DNA from: an uncultured Bacilli bacterium
GTDB lineage: Bacteria > Bacillota_I > Bacilli_A > RF39 > UBA660
DNA: 11,447 nt
Assembly: GCA_947624075.1 (NCBI GenBank)
Contig: CANQIM010000023.1
Location: 1-11,447, forward strand
Reading direction: 5' to 3'
Shown: positions 1 to 7,400 of the stretch, piece after piece
How the letters are laid out: each line of letters opens with the position of its first letter
Numbering within the stretch: the stretch's first letter is position 1
Notes under the pieces: model-generated
Seen by the model: the letters and a program-made list of their open reading frames with translations, nothing else
Database searches by the model: none
Told to the model about the DNA's origin: nothing
Position numbers and translations under genes: made by a program

Positions 1-37
1 TAAAAGTAAAAGAAGAGCCAGTTTTTACTCTTCTTCT
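1..37 (-). terminator. Probable intrinsic terminator of the ABC exporter operon
   Basis: Read on the minus strand, an 8-bp stem (AAGAAGAG at 35-28 pairing with CTCTTCTT at 17-10, extendable by a G-U and an A-U pair) encloses a 10-nt loop and is followed by TTTACTTTTA down to the window edge. The upstream arm lies within the last codons and the stop region of the second exporter gene, an economical arrangement often seen in compact genomes. The stem has moderate GC content and the T tract is interrupted, so termination may be partial. The edge of the window prevents seeing the rest of the tail. Confidence 0.6.
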
Positions 38-1833
38 ACTTGAAATTGTGAATTATATAAATTAGCATAGAAGCCATTCTTCTTTAAAAGCTCCTTATGA
101 GTTCCTTGCTCAATGATATCACCGTCATTTAAAACAAGTATTAAATCAGCATTTTTAATAGTTGACAAACGATGAGCAATAATAAAGCTTGTTCTACCCT
201 CCATCAGTTTGTCCATTGCTTCTTGAATTAAAACTTCTGTTCTTGTATCGACACTACTTGTTGCCTCATCAAGTATCAATATTTTAGGATTTGCTAAGAT
301 AACACGAGCAATAGTTAAAAGTTGCTTTTGACCTCCAGAAATATTGTCGGCCTCTTCATTAATTTGCATGTTATAGCCATCTGGTAATGTCCTTATAAAA
401 TGATCAACACTTGCCGTTTTACAAGCTTCCCTTATTTCTTCATGTGTAGCAGATAAATTACCATATTTAATATTTTCTTCTATTGTTCCACTAAATAACC
501 ATGTATCTTGTAAAACCATACCAAATAATTTTCTTAACTCATGACGATCAAAATCATTAATATCTTTGCCATCGATTAAAATTTTACCAGAATTTAATTC
601 ATAGAAATGCATTAAAAGTTTTACAATAGTTGTTTTGCCAGCTCCAGTAGGACCTACAATAGCAATTTTTTGACCATCTTTAACTTTAGCTGAAAAGTCT
701 TTTATAATAACTTTATCTTCATTATAACCAAACTTAACATTAGAAAATTCAATATTTCCCTTTAGATTATCAATGGATAAAGCATGTTTAGGAGTTATTT
801 GTTCTTCTTCAATAGCTAAAAAGTCAAAAACACGCTCACTTGCCGCTACAGCTGACTGAATATTAGCCATTACTTGCGATAATTGATTTATTTGTTGCGT
901 AAAGTTTCTTACATATTGCGTAAATGATTGAATATCTCCTACTTTAATCTTATCTAATATTACCATGTAGCCACCTAATATTGATATTACTACATAGCCT
1001 AAATTACCAATAAATTGCATAATTGGATGCATAGAAGTACCTAAAAATTGACTTTTCCAAGCACTTTGATACAAAGCTTTATTTAACTCTTTAAATTTTT
1101 CAGTAGCATCTTCTTCACCATTAAAGGCTTTTACTATGTCATGTCCTCCATAAATTTCTTCTACATGACCATTCATATGTCCTAAAAAGTTTTGTTGCAT
1201 TACAAAGAACTTTTGACTTTTCTTAATAATTTTATTAAGTATCAACATACAGAAAGGAATTATTAAAATAGCTGTTATAGTCATAGGAATATTAATTGAC
1301 ACCATCATTATCAAAACTCCTATAATTGTGGCAATTCCTGAAACAATAGATGTAACTGATTGATTAAGACATTGTGTTAAGACATCTATATCATTTGTAA
1401 CTATAGATAAAACTTCTCCATGAGTTTTAGTATCAAAATATTTCATAGGAATTTTATTTATTTTACTACTCAATTCATTTCTTAATTTATATGATATATC
1501 ATTAGAAATACCAGTCATAATTATACCTTGAATAGCTGAAAATAAAGAACTAATTGTATATAAAAGAATTAAAATTAAAGTAGTTTTTCTAATATAGGTA
1601 AAATTTATACCACCAGTATTAGTTATTTTTTTCATTATACCATTAAATATTTCGGTAGTAATATTTCCCATTATTTTAGGACCTATTATCACAAAGACAG
1701 TTGAAGCTATTGCGAAGATAATAACAAAGAAAATTCTTATCTTATAATTTTTTAAGTAAGCTAATAAGTTTAATAATGTTCCTTTAAAGTCTTTGGCTTT
1801 TTCACTTGGAACATTTCTACGTGGTCTAGGCAT
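25..1833 (-). CDS. ABC exporter, ATP-binding/permease subunit with consensus catalytic site
   Basis: A 602-residue half-transporter of the type IV (ABCB/MsbA-like) exporter fold. Hydrophobic segments lie near residues 32-51, 84-106, 160-180, 183-200 and 271-293, with a less obvious sixth near 305-325. The nucleotide-binding domain follows from about 360: Walker A GPTGAGKT (394-401), Q-loop Gln442, signature NISGGQ (497-502), Walker B ending in Asp522-Glu523, D-loop SSVD (526-529) and switch His554. The catalytic Glu and His are both present, so this chain should carry the hydrolytically competent Walker site of the pair. The start ATG has AGGAGG 9 nt upstream (1843-1848). It overlaps the end of the preceding exporter gene by 8 nt (ATGCCTAG), indicating coupled translation and 1:1 expression. 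It probably exports drugs, lipids or peptides across the cell membrane; the substrate cannot be read from the sequence. Confidence 0.93.
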   Translation of the reverse strand: MPRPRRNVPSEKAKDFKGTLLNLLAYLKNYKIRIFFVIIFAIASTVFVIIGPKIMGNITTEIFNGIMKKITNTGGINFTYIRKTTLILILLYTISSLFSAIQGIIMTGISNDISYKLRNELSSKINKIPMKYFDTKTHGEVLSIVTNDIDVLTQCLNQSVTSIVSGIATIIGVLIMMVSINIPMTITAILIIPFCMLILNKIIKKSQKFFVMQQNFLGHMNGHVEEIYGGHDIVKAFNGEEDATEKFKELNKALYQSAWKSQFLGTSMHPIMQFIGNLGYVVISILGGYMVILDKIKVGDIQSFTQYVRNFTQQINQLSQVMANIQSAVAASERVFDFLAIEEEQITPKHALSIDNLKGNIEFSNVKFGYNEDKVIIKDFSAKVKDGQKIAIVGPTGAGKTTIVKLLMHFYELNSGKILIDGKDINDFDRHELRKLFGMVLQDTWLFSGTIEENIKYGNLSATHEEIREACKTASVDHFIRTLPDGYNMQINEEADNISGGQKQLLTIARVILANPKILILDEATSSVDTRTEVLIQEAMDKLMEGRTSFIIAHRLSTIKNADLILVLNDGDIIEQGTHKELLKKNGFYANLYNSQFQVEEE

Positions 1834-3991
1834 TTTCTAATTCCTCCTTACTTAATTGCGATAAGGCAATTTCTTTATAAACTTGACAATTCTGCATTAA
1901 TTCTTGATGTTTACCTATACCAACTACTTCTCCTTCATGTAAAACAACTATCTTATCGGCATGCATAATTGTTGATATTCTTTGAGCAACAATTAAAACT
2001 GTTTTATCTTTTGTTATTTTGGCAAGTTCCCTACGTAGTTTAGCATCTGTCTTATAGTCAAGTGCTGAAAATGAGTCATCAAAAATGTAAATATCAGGCT
2101 TTTTAGCTATGGCTCTTGCTATTGACAATCTTTGTTTTTGTCCTCCAGAGACATTTGTTCCACCTTGAGCTATTTGATAGTTTTCTTTTTCAGCTAGTTT
2201 AGAGACAAATTCCTTTGCTTGTGATATTTCTAAGGCATTGTCAATATCTTTATCAGTTATTTTTTCATTACCATAACGAATATTATCTTTAATGCTGCCC
2301 GTAAAAAGAATACCTTTTTGAGGAACAAAGCCAATTTTATCACGAAGAAGATGAATATCTACATCTTTAATATTAACACCATCTACTAATATTTCACCAC
2401 CTGTAACATCATAAAAGCGAGGTATCAAATTTATCAAAGTAGATTTTCCTGATCCTGTAGAGCCAATAAAGGCTGTTGTTTGTCCTGGATTAGCTGTTAG
2501 ATTTACATCAGTTATTACATCATAATTAGCATCTGGGTAACGGAATGAGACATTTTTAAATTCTACAAGACCTTTTTTATCTTTGTTAAACTCTTGAGGT
2601 ACTTTAGTATTTTCGATTGAATTTTTTGTTTCTAAAACTTCCATAACTCTTTTAGCAGAAACATTGGCTCTTGGAAGCATAATTGACATCATTGAAATCA
2701 TTAAGAAAGCCATAATTATCTGCATCGTATATTGAATATATGCCAAAATGTCCCCTACTTGCATCGAACCATTGTCAACACCTTTTGCTCCACTATAGAC
2801 AATAGCTAAACAAACAAAGTTCATAACAAGCATCATAATAGGCATCATAAAACTCATTGTTCTATTGATAAAAATATTTATTTTTGTTAAATCTTTATTA
2901 GCTTTTTCAAATCTTTCTTCTTCGTGTTCTTCATTAGAAAAAGCTCTAATAACAGGAAGTCCTGTAAGTATTTCTCTTGTAACTAAATTTAATTTATCAA
3001 TTAGTTTTTGAACTATTGTAAATTTAGGCATAGCTATAGCAAACAAAGTAATAACAATAACTAAAATAGAAACCACAGCAAGACCAATAATATAAGTCAT
3101 TGATGAGTTTGTATTTAGAGCCTTAATAACACCACCAACACCAATAATAGGCGCATAAATAACAACTCTAAATAAGAAGACAATAACCATTTGAATTTGT
3201 TGTATATCATTAGTTGTCCTAGTAATTAATGAAGCTGGTCCAAAAGTCTTCATTTCATTTTTAGAAAAACTTACTACTTTTTTAAATACTTTTTCACGTA
3301 AATTTCTAGATAATCTTGCTGCCATTCTTGCTCCAATGAAAACAGTTAATAATCCAGAAATCATTCCTGTAAAAGCTATTAAAATCATTATTAAGCCAAC
3401 TTTTAAAATATAATTCATTTGCATTTTATCTAAATCGATATTAATTCTTTCATATTCTGTTTTAATATAGTTAATAGCCATTTGCTCAATAATTGTATCA
3501 GGATAATCTTTAAACTTTTTATCAATCTCGTCTAACATAGTCTTTTTTTGCTTGGATGGTGCATTCTTTAATAATGTAAAAATATCTACATTATTAGGTA
3601 AATTAGCATATTTTTCTATATTAGAATCCTTACTTTCAAAGAAACTAACTAGTGTCATAGGTTTAGCTAAAAGTAAATCTATTTTTTCTTTATCAGCTGT
3701 CTTTTTTAATTTATATATCGTTTCTTTTTTATAAATAGTATCTTTTTGATAATTCTTTAAAATATAATTTTTATCTTTATCATTTAAAAATAATGTTAAC
3801 TTTTCTAGTGATTTTTCTCCTATTTTCTCAATAGTAGCATTCTCAATACCATTTTGTTGAACACCAACATTTATTATTTTTGATGTATATTCTGGTAGTG
3901 TTAAATCAAGATAAGCTTGAGCAATTAGTAGAAGAATAATTGCTATAACAGAAATAGTTTCATTTTTTAAATACTTAAATATCTTTAGCAT
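1826..3991 (-). CDS. ABC exporter, ATP-binding/permease subunit with degenerate site and large extracellular insertion
   Basis: A 721-residue half-transporter and the partner of the next gene. The ATG at 3991 is chosen over the in-frame ATG at 4018 because AAGGAGG lies 8 nt before it, whereas the longer start has no ribosome site and would place that Shine-Dalgarno inside the coding region. Hydrophobic segments fall near 14-33, 194-220, 271-289, 298-321, 380-401 and 417-439. About 160 Lys-rich residues sit between the first two, predicted to form an extracellular domain; the partner has only about 32 residues there. The ATPase domain has Walker A GSTGSGKS (510-517), Gln558, signature NVSGGQ (613-618) and Walker B followed by Asp639 where the catalytic Glu is expected, with Gln670 at the switch His. 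This asymmetry is typical of heterodimeric exporters such as TM287/288, LmrCD and BmrCD, where one ATP site binds but hardly hydrolyses. Substrate unknown. Confidence 0.93.
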   Translation of the reverse strand: MLKIFKYLKNETISVIAIILLLIAQAYLDLTLPEYTSKIINVGVQQNGIENATIEKIGEKSLEKLTLFLNDKDKNYILKNYQKDTIYKKETIYKLKKTADKEKIDLLLAKPMTLVSFFESKDSNIEKYANLPNNVDIFTLLKNAPSKQKKTMLDEIDKKFKDYPDTIIEQMAINYIKTEYERINIDLDKMQMNYILKVGLIMILIAFTGMISGLLTVFIGARMAARLSRNLREKVFKKVVSFSKNEMKTFGPASLITRTTNDIQQIQMVIVFLFRVVIYAPIIGVGGVIKALNTNSSMTYIIGLAVVSILVIVITLFAIAMPKFTIVQKLIDKLNLVTREILTGLPVIRAFSNEEHEEERFEKANKDLTKINIFINRTMSFMMPIMMLVMNFVCLAIVYSGAKGVDNGSMQVGDILAYIQYTMQIIMAFLMISMMSIMLPRANVSAKRVMEVLETKNSIENTKVPQEFNKDKKGLVEFKNVSFRYPDANYDVITDVNLTANPGQTTAFIGSTGSGKSTLINLIPRFYDVTGGEILVDGVNIKDVDIHLLRDKIGFVPQKGILFTGSIKDNIRYGNEKITDKDIDNALEISQAKEFVSKLAEKENYQIAQGGTNVSGGQKQRLSIARAIAKKPDIYIFDDSFSALDYKTDAKLRRELAKITKDKTVLIVAQRISTIMHADKIVVLHEGEVVGIGKHQELMQNCQVYKEIALSQLSKEELENA

Positions 3992-4183
3992 TTTTTTACC
4001 CTCCTTAAATATTTCCATAAAATATTATATTTAACTTTAATAAATATTTTACTCTTATTAATGAATACTTTTTAATTTTGCTATAATACAATTCAATAAA
4101 GCACAAAAAATATTTAAATAAAGTTTTAGGTTGCATCTTTTTACTAAATAAAATTTTTTATGATTTTTCTTTCTTATGGGTGC
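3992..4183 (-). other. 5' untranslated leader of the ABC exporter operon
   Basis: About 190 nt separate the predicted transcription start (near 4183) from the start codon at 3991. The stretch is very AT-rich with no convincing ORF, no T-box, no riboswitch architecture I recognise, and no terminator-type hairpin. A 6-bp complementarity (AAGCAC at 4185-4180, GTGCTT at 4104-4099) and the copy of AGATGCAAC at 4138-4130 are the only structured elements noted. Whether the length is regulatory or merely spacer DNA cannot be decided here. Confidence 0.4.
4000..4006 (-). promoter_or_regulatory. Ribosome binding site that fixes the exporter start codon
   Basis: AAGGAGG on the minus strand, 8 nt before the ATG at 3991-3989. 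It decides between two in-frame ATGs. The upstream one at 4018 has only AT-rich sequence before it, and its extra nine residues would be encoded across this site. Confidence 0.85.
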
Positions 4184-4187
4184 TTAT

Positions 4188-4213
4188 ACATTATAATATT
4201 TTAGATATAATGT
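4188..4213. promoter_or_regulatory. Operator-like inverted repeat across the exporter core promoter
   Basis: The arms ACATTATA (4188-4195) and TATAATGT (4206-4213) are exact reverse complements separated by 10 bp. One arm contains the -10 hexamer and the other reaches the last base of the -35 hexamer. A dimeric repressor (MarR or TetR type, for example) binding here would block RNA polymerase, and drug exporters are commonly controlled this way. No regulator gene is present in the window, and AT-rich DNA produces such dyads by chance, so this is a candidate only. Confidence 0.35.
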
Positions 4214-4218
4214 GTCAA
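4190..4218 (-). promoter_or_regulatory. Perfect-consensus vegetative promoter for the ABC exporter operon
   Basis: On the minus strand, TTGACA (4218-4213) and TATAAT (4195-4190) are separated by exactly 17 bp, matching the housekeeping sigma factor consensus at all twelve positions. Transcription should start near 4183, about 190 nt before the first exporter gene. It lies just downstream of the terminator of the tRNA unit, so the exporter operon has its own start. Consensus strength suggests that any control would be by repression. Confidence 0.85.
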
Positions 4219-4231
4219 TAGATGCAACAAG

Positions 4232-4254
4232 TAAAAAGCCGACTAGTGTCAGCT
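4232..4254 (-). terminator. Intrinsic terminator after tRNA-Glu
   Basis: On the minus strand a 7-bp stem (AGCTGAC at 4254-4248 with GTCGGCT at 4243-4237, one G-U pair) closes a 4-nt loop ACTA and runs into a short T tract (4237-4233). It begins 12 nt after the CCA end of the tRNA, so it ends the tRNA transcript and insulates the exporter promoter from the sigma genes. Confidence 0.85.
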
Positions 4255-4265
4255 TTATTTTCTAA

Positions 4266-4342
4266 TGGTAGTCTGTACGGGTTTCGAACCCGTGAATGCC
4301 ACCTTGAGAGGGTGGTGTGTTAAGCCACTTCACCAACAGACC
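4266..4342 (-). tRNA. tRNA-Glu (anticodon CUC)
   Basis: A 77-nt cloverleaf with encoded CCA. The 7-bp acceptor stem is GGTCTGT with ACAGACT, including a terminal G-U. The D-arm has a 3-bp stem GTG/CAC and the loop contains GG. The anticodon stem is CCACC/GGTGG with loop CTCTCAA, giving anticodon CTC at positions 34-36 after the invariant T33. The variable loop has 5 nt, and the T stem ACGGG/CCCGT encloses TTCGAAA. Discriminator A precedes CCA. CUC decodes GAG (glutamate). The body resembles Firmicutes tRNA-Glu in its 3-bp D stem and its stem sequences, supporting the identity. It has its own promoter and terminator. Confidence 0.95.
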
Positions 4343-4347
4343 ATTTC

Positions 4348-4369
4348 GAAATGTCTTCGTAGACATTTC
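4348..4369. repeat. Hairpin in the leader just upstream of tRNA-Glu
   Basis: A perfect 9-bp inverted repeat GAAATGTCT / AGACATTTC with a 4-nt loop (4357-4360). On the minus strand it ends 5 nt before the mature 5' end of the tRNA and is not followed by a T tract, so it is not a normal terminator for the sigma gene. A transcript starting near 4365 from the tRNA promoter would begin inside the first arm, so the full hairpin would form only in read-through RNA from the sigma gene. It may protect the mRNA 3' end or aid separation from the tRNA. Confidence 0.5.
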
Positions 4370-4371
4370 TA

Positions 4372-4400
4372 ATTTTAGCATAATAATTATTTTAATTCAA
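4372..4400 (-). promoter_or_regulatory. Promoter for tRNA-Glu
   Basis: TTGAAT (4400-4395), a 17-bp spacer, and TAAAAT (4377-4372) preceded by TGC, giving an extended -10. The -35 starts 2 nt after the stop codon of the giant sigma gene. The predicted start near 4365 lies about 23 nt upstream of the tRNA. Ten of twelve hexamer positions match the vegetative consensus. Confidence 0.7.
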
Positions 4401-4401
4401 C

Positions 4402-7400
4402 TTATTTTTCATTATTATTTTGTAAATAGTTAGTTATACTTTTTAAATAAGTTTTATTTCTAGAAATTTTAGGTATATCTTTAGATATTATGAATAATAC
4501 TCTTAATGCTTTATATAATTCTTTTTGCTCACTAATAGTTAGTACTATTTTTTCCTTACTAAATAGTATCTTTTCTAAAAGATTTGCGTTATTTATACCT
4601 AATTGACGTCTTTGCCAATCATCTAAAGATTGATAAATAACTCTTATATTATGCCAGTCTTTAGAAGTGAGTGTTGTATTAGTTACATTAATTGTACTAT
4701 TAACTACATCCTCCTCACTACAGTTATCCTTTTCTAAAATGATTCTTTCTTTTCTTTGTTGCATTAGTTTAATACTTATTTTAGCTGCTATTTTCTTATA
4801 AAGCTTTTTTTCTTCAAAACTTAGTCTTGTATCATCTATATCGTCTAAATTTTCACCATTTCTTTTAAAGAAGATTTGCTTTTCTTCATTAGAAAAAGTA
4901 TTAATTATTTCTAATAAAGTTAATTTATCAGCTTTAAATCTTAATGTCTTTTTCGAGATTTTCTGTTTTTCTTTAGCAAGTATTTTTCTAGAAATTTTCC
5001 TTGATAATAACTCCACTTTCTCCTGAAGTTCTTTTTCTTTAACATAGTCTTTACGAATATTAAGATCTTCATCAAATTTCTTAAAGAATAACTCTTGCTC
5101 TTGTACTGATAAATTTTTAACAATATCTAATACACATTCCTTAGAAGCCTTAAACCTAGCCTTAGTCTTTTTTCTTTTCTTCTCAAAAGCAATTTTAGTA
5201 GAAATCTTTTTACTTATTTCTTTATACAACTCATTTTCCCAAGAATTTAACTTTAAAGAGCCTACTCCATCTAAATTAGGACCAAACTTTTTATAAAAAA
5301 TACTTTGCTCTTCAGCTGATAAAGTAGAAACTATTTTTAATAAAGTTGTATTATCAATTGCAAACTTAGTCTTATTAGAAGGTGATATTTCTTTTATTTC
5401 AGCAATCATTTCTAAAGGGATAAATTTATTCTCATTTAATAACGCTAAAGCTTTGTTAAAGCATTCTATAATATCTTGAAGATGCTCTTCAGAAGTGTTT
5501 AAATTTAGAGAATTATTTTTTCTAATATTTTGAATATCAAACCTATCAATTAAAAGAGCTCTATCTTTTTTATTAAAATAAGTTAGTATTTCTTTCTTAT
5601 TTCTTTGAAGGTGCTTTTCTGTAATATCTTGAGGTGATATTTCATGAAGTTGCTGCAATAAATCATCAGGAATTTTATTATTTTCATTTATGTAGCCTAA
5701 TATTTTCTTAAAAAGTGGAACAGTTTGAGTAAAAAATTTCTCTTTTGAGGCATCATCTAATTCATCAATAAGATTATAACGTTTAGTTAAATTAAATTTT
5801 GCCTTTAAAAGACACTTATCTTTTTTATTAAAGTACTTTAATGTCTTAGCAATTACTTCTTCATTCTCACTTATGTCTTCTACAAATAAATATTTACGTT
5901 TACCTTTTAAAGCTTTTACTTTTAGAAGAATTTCTTCATAGGATTTTTCTTCTTCTTCACTAAAACGATAAGGATAAACTTTTTCTAAGTCAGTACTAAA
6001 TTTTTTGAGAAATAAATCTTTTTCCTTATTAGGAAAATGTTTAATAATATTTAATACTTTTTCTTTATTAGTAAACTCATAGTTATTTTTCCAAGTATAG
6101 TATTTTATTTTCTTTATAATATCTTCACTTAGATTTTTATTACTTTTTAAATAATTAATGGCTTCTAAATAAAGTGAGACTATTTTCTGCAAATGTAAAA
6201 CTTCCATTTCAGTTAAATCCTTAGAATTTAAGAAATTTTCAGTGTAGTTAAATCTTTCTTTAATTAGTCTCCTATCTTCAATTGTAAAATAACTTAAAAT
6301 ACTTTTTAATTGATTAGTATCTTTTTGTTTATCAAATTTAATAGTCTTTAAAGAAGTCTTTTCTATTTCCTTTATAATATCAAAAGCTACAAAGCCCTTT
6401 TCTTTTAAAGAAGCAATACACTTTTTAAATAGAGGTGCTAGAATATTTTGCAGACGATTTCTCCCCTCTTCATCTAAATTATCAAGATATTTATTACTTC
6501 TACCTAAATGAAATTTTTCTTTCAGTAACACTTGATCTTCGGCATTAAAATATTCTAAGGCCTTAAATGTGATAATTTTATCTTCATATAACACTTCTAT
6601 TAAAGGATTTATGTTGGCAAGTTTCTTTTCTTTTAGAAGATAATTTGATATTTTTTGTGTTACTTTGGCCGATAATTCTTTCTCTTTTTTAGTTAAAGAA
6701 GCTTTTTCAATAGGATTATAACTTTTAGCAAATACTTTTTGTTCATCTTCACTGAAAGAAGTAACTATTTCTTTTAAATGTTCATCTGTTGTATTAAAAT
6801 GACGAGTTATTTTTTTCTTAGATAATAACTTAACTTGTTTTATATTTCTTTGTGTTGTTTCAGATAATTTGCCTTTACTATCAAGCTCTTTTATAGCTGT
6901 TTTTAAAAGAGGAATAATCTTATTTTTAAAATTAGCAACATCTTCCTTAGTAAGTTCTACATTTTTATTTTTTCGATAATGATAAAAAACTTTTATCTTT
7001 TGTTGTGTTTTAGAATCAAAAAAGCTAATGGCCTTATCCACTTTTTCTCTAGAAACACCAAGCGTTATTTCTAAAGGAGTAGACAATTTTAAAATTTTAG
7101 CATTTATATCAGGAATTATCTTGGTTAATATTTTTTTGTTATGATTATAAGAGACATTTTTTACTTCTGAATGATGCAAAAAGTCCTTACCAAATCTTTC
7201 TTCCAAAAGAGCCATATCCTCAGCAGTTAAATTAGCAAGAATAAATTCCAATTCAGCCGTTGAAGAAGCAGGCGTTAAAGAAATAAATGGTACTTCATAA
7301 ATATTTAAATCATATCTACCCGTATTTTCGATATTAATAGCGTATTTTAACAATTTTTGGTAAGTAGAATCAATACTATAATCATTTAACTCTTCTAATA

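Larger units (their letters stand above)
4130..4228. repeat. Separated 9-bp inverted repeat flanking the exporter promoter
   Basis: GTTGCATCT at 4130-4138 and its exact reverse complement AGATGCAAC at 4220-4228 are separated by 81 bp. The right-hand copy is immediately upstream of the -35 hexamer; the left-hand copy is about 45 nt into the predicted transcript. The sequence is more GC-balanced than its surroundings. It could be a pair of regulator half-sites or a chance match; no longer identity extends from either arm. Confidence 0.35.

Noticed and set aside
3552..3734. 60-codon ORF on the plus strand
   Set aside because: It is antisense to the extracellular-loop part of the exporter gene, has no ribosome site and no recognisable content; a shadow of the real gene.
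3992..4018. Upstream ATG at 4018 as start of the first exporter gene
   Set aside because: No Shine-Dalgarno precedes it, and the strong one at 4000-4006 serves the ATG at 3991.
4065..4110. Second promoter in the exporter leader around TTGTGC and TATAGC
   Set aside because: The spacing is 15 bp and both hexamers are poor; AT-rich DNA gives many such matches, and a perfect promoter lies upstream.
4099..4185. Riboswitch or T-box in the exporter leader next to the tRNA gene
   Set aside because: Only a 6-bp complementarity was found, with no terminator hairpin, T-box sequence or compact conserved core.
4266..4300. tRNA gene as an integration site for a mobile element
   Set aside because: No second copy of the tRNA 3' end and no integrase, transposase or phage gene was seen in the window.
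4941..5123. 60-codon minus-strand ORF in another frame
   Set aside because: It lies inside the giant sigma gene in a different frame and is explained by the Lys-rich repeat coding sequence.
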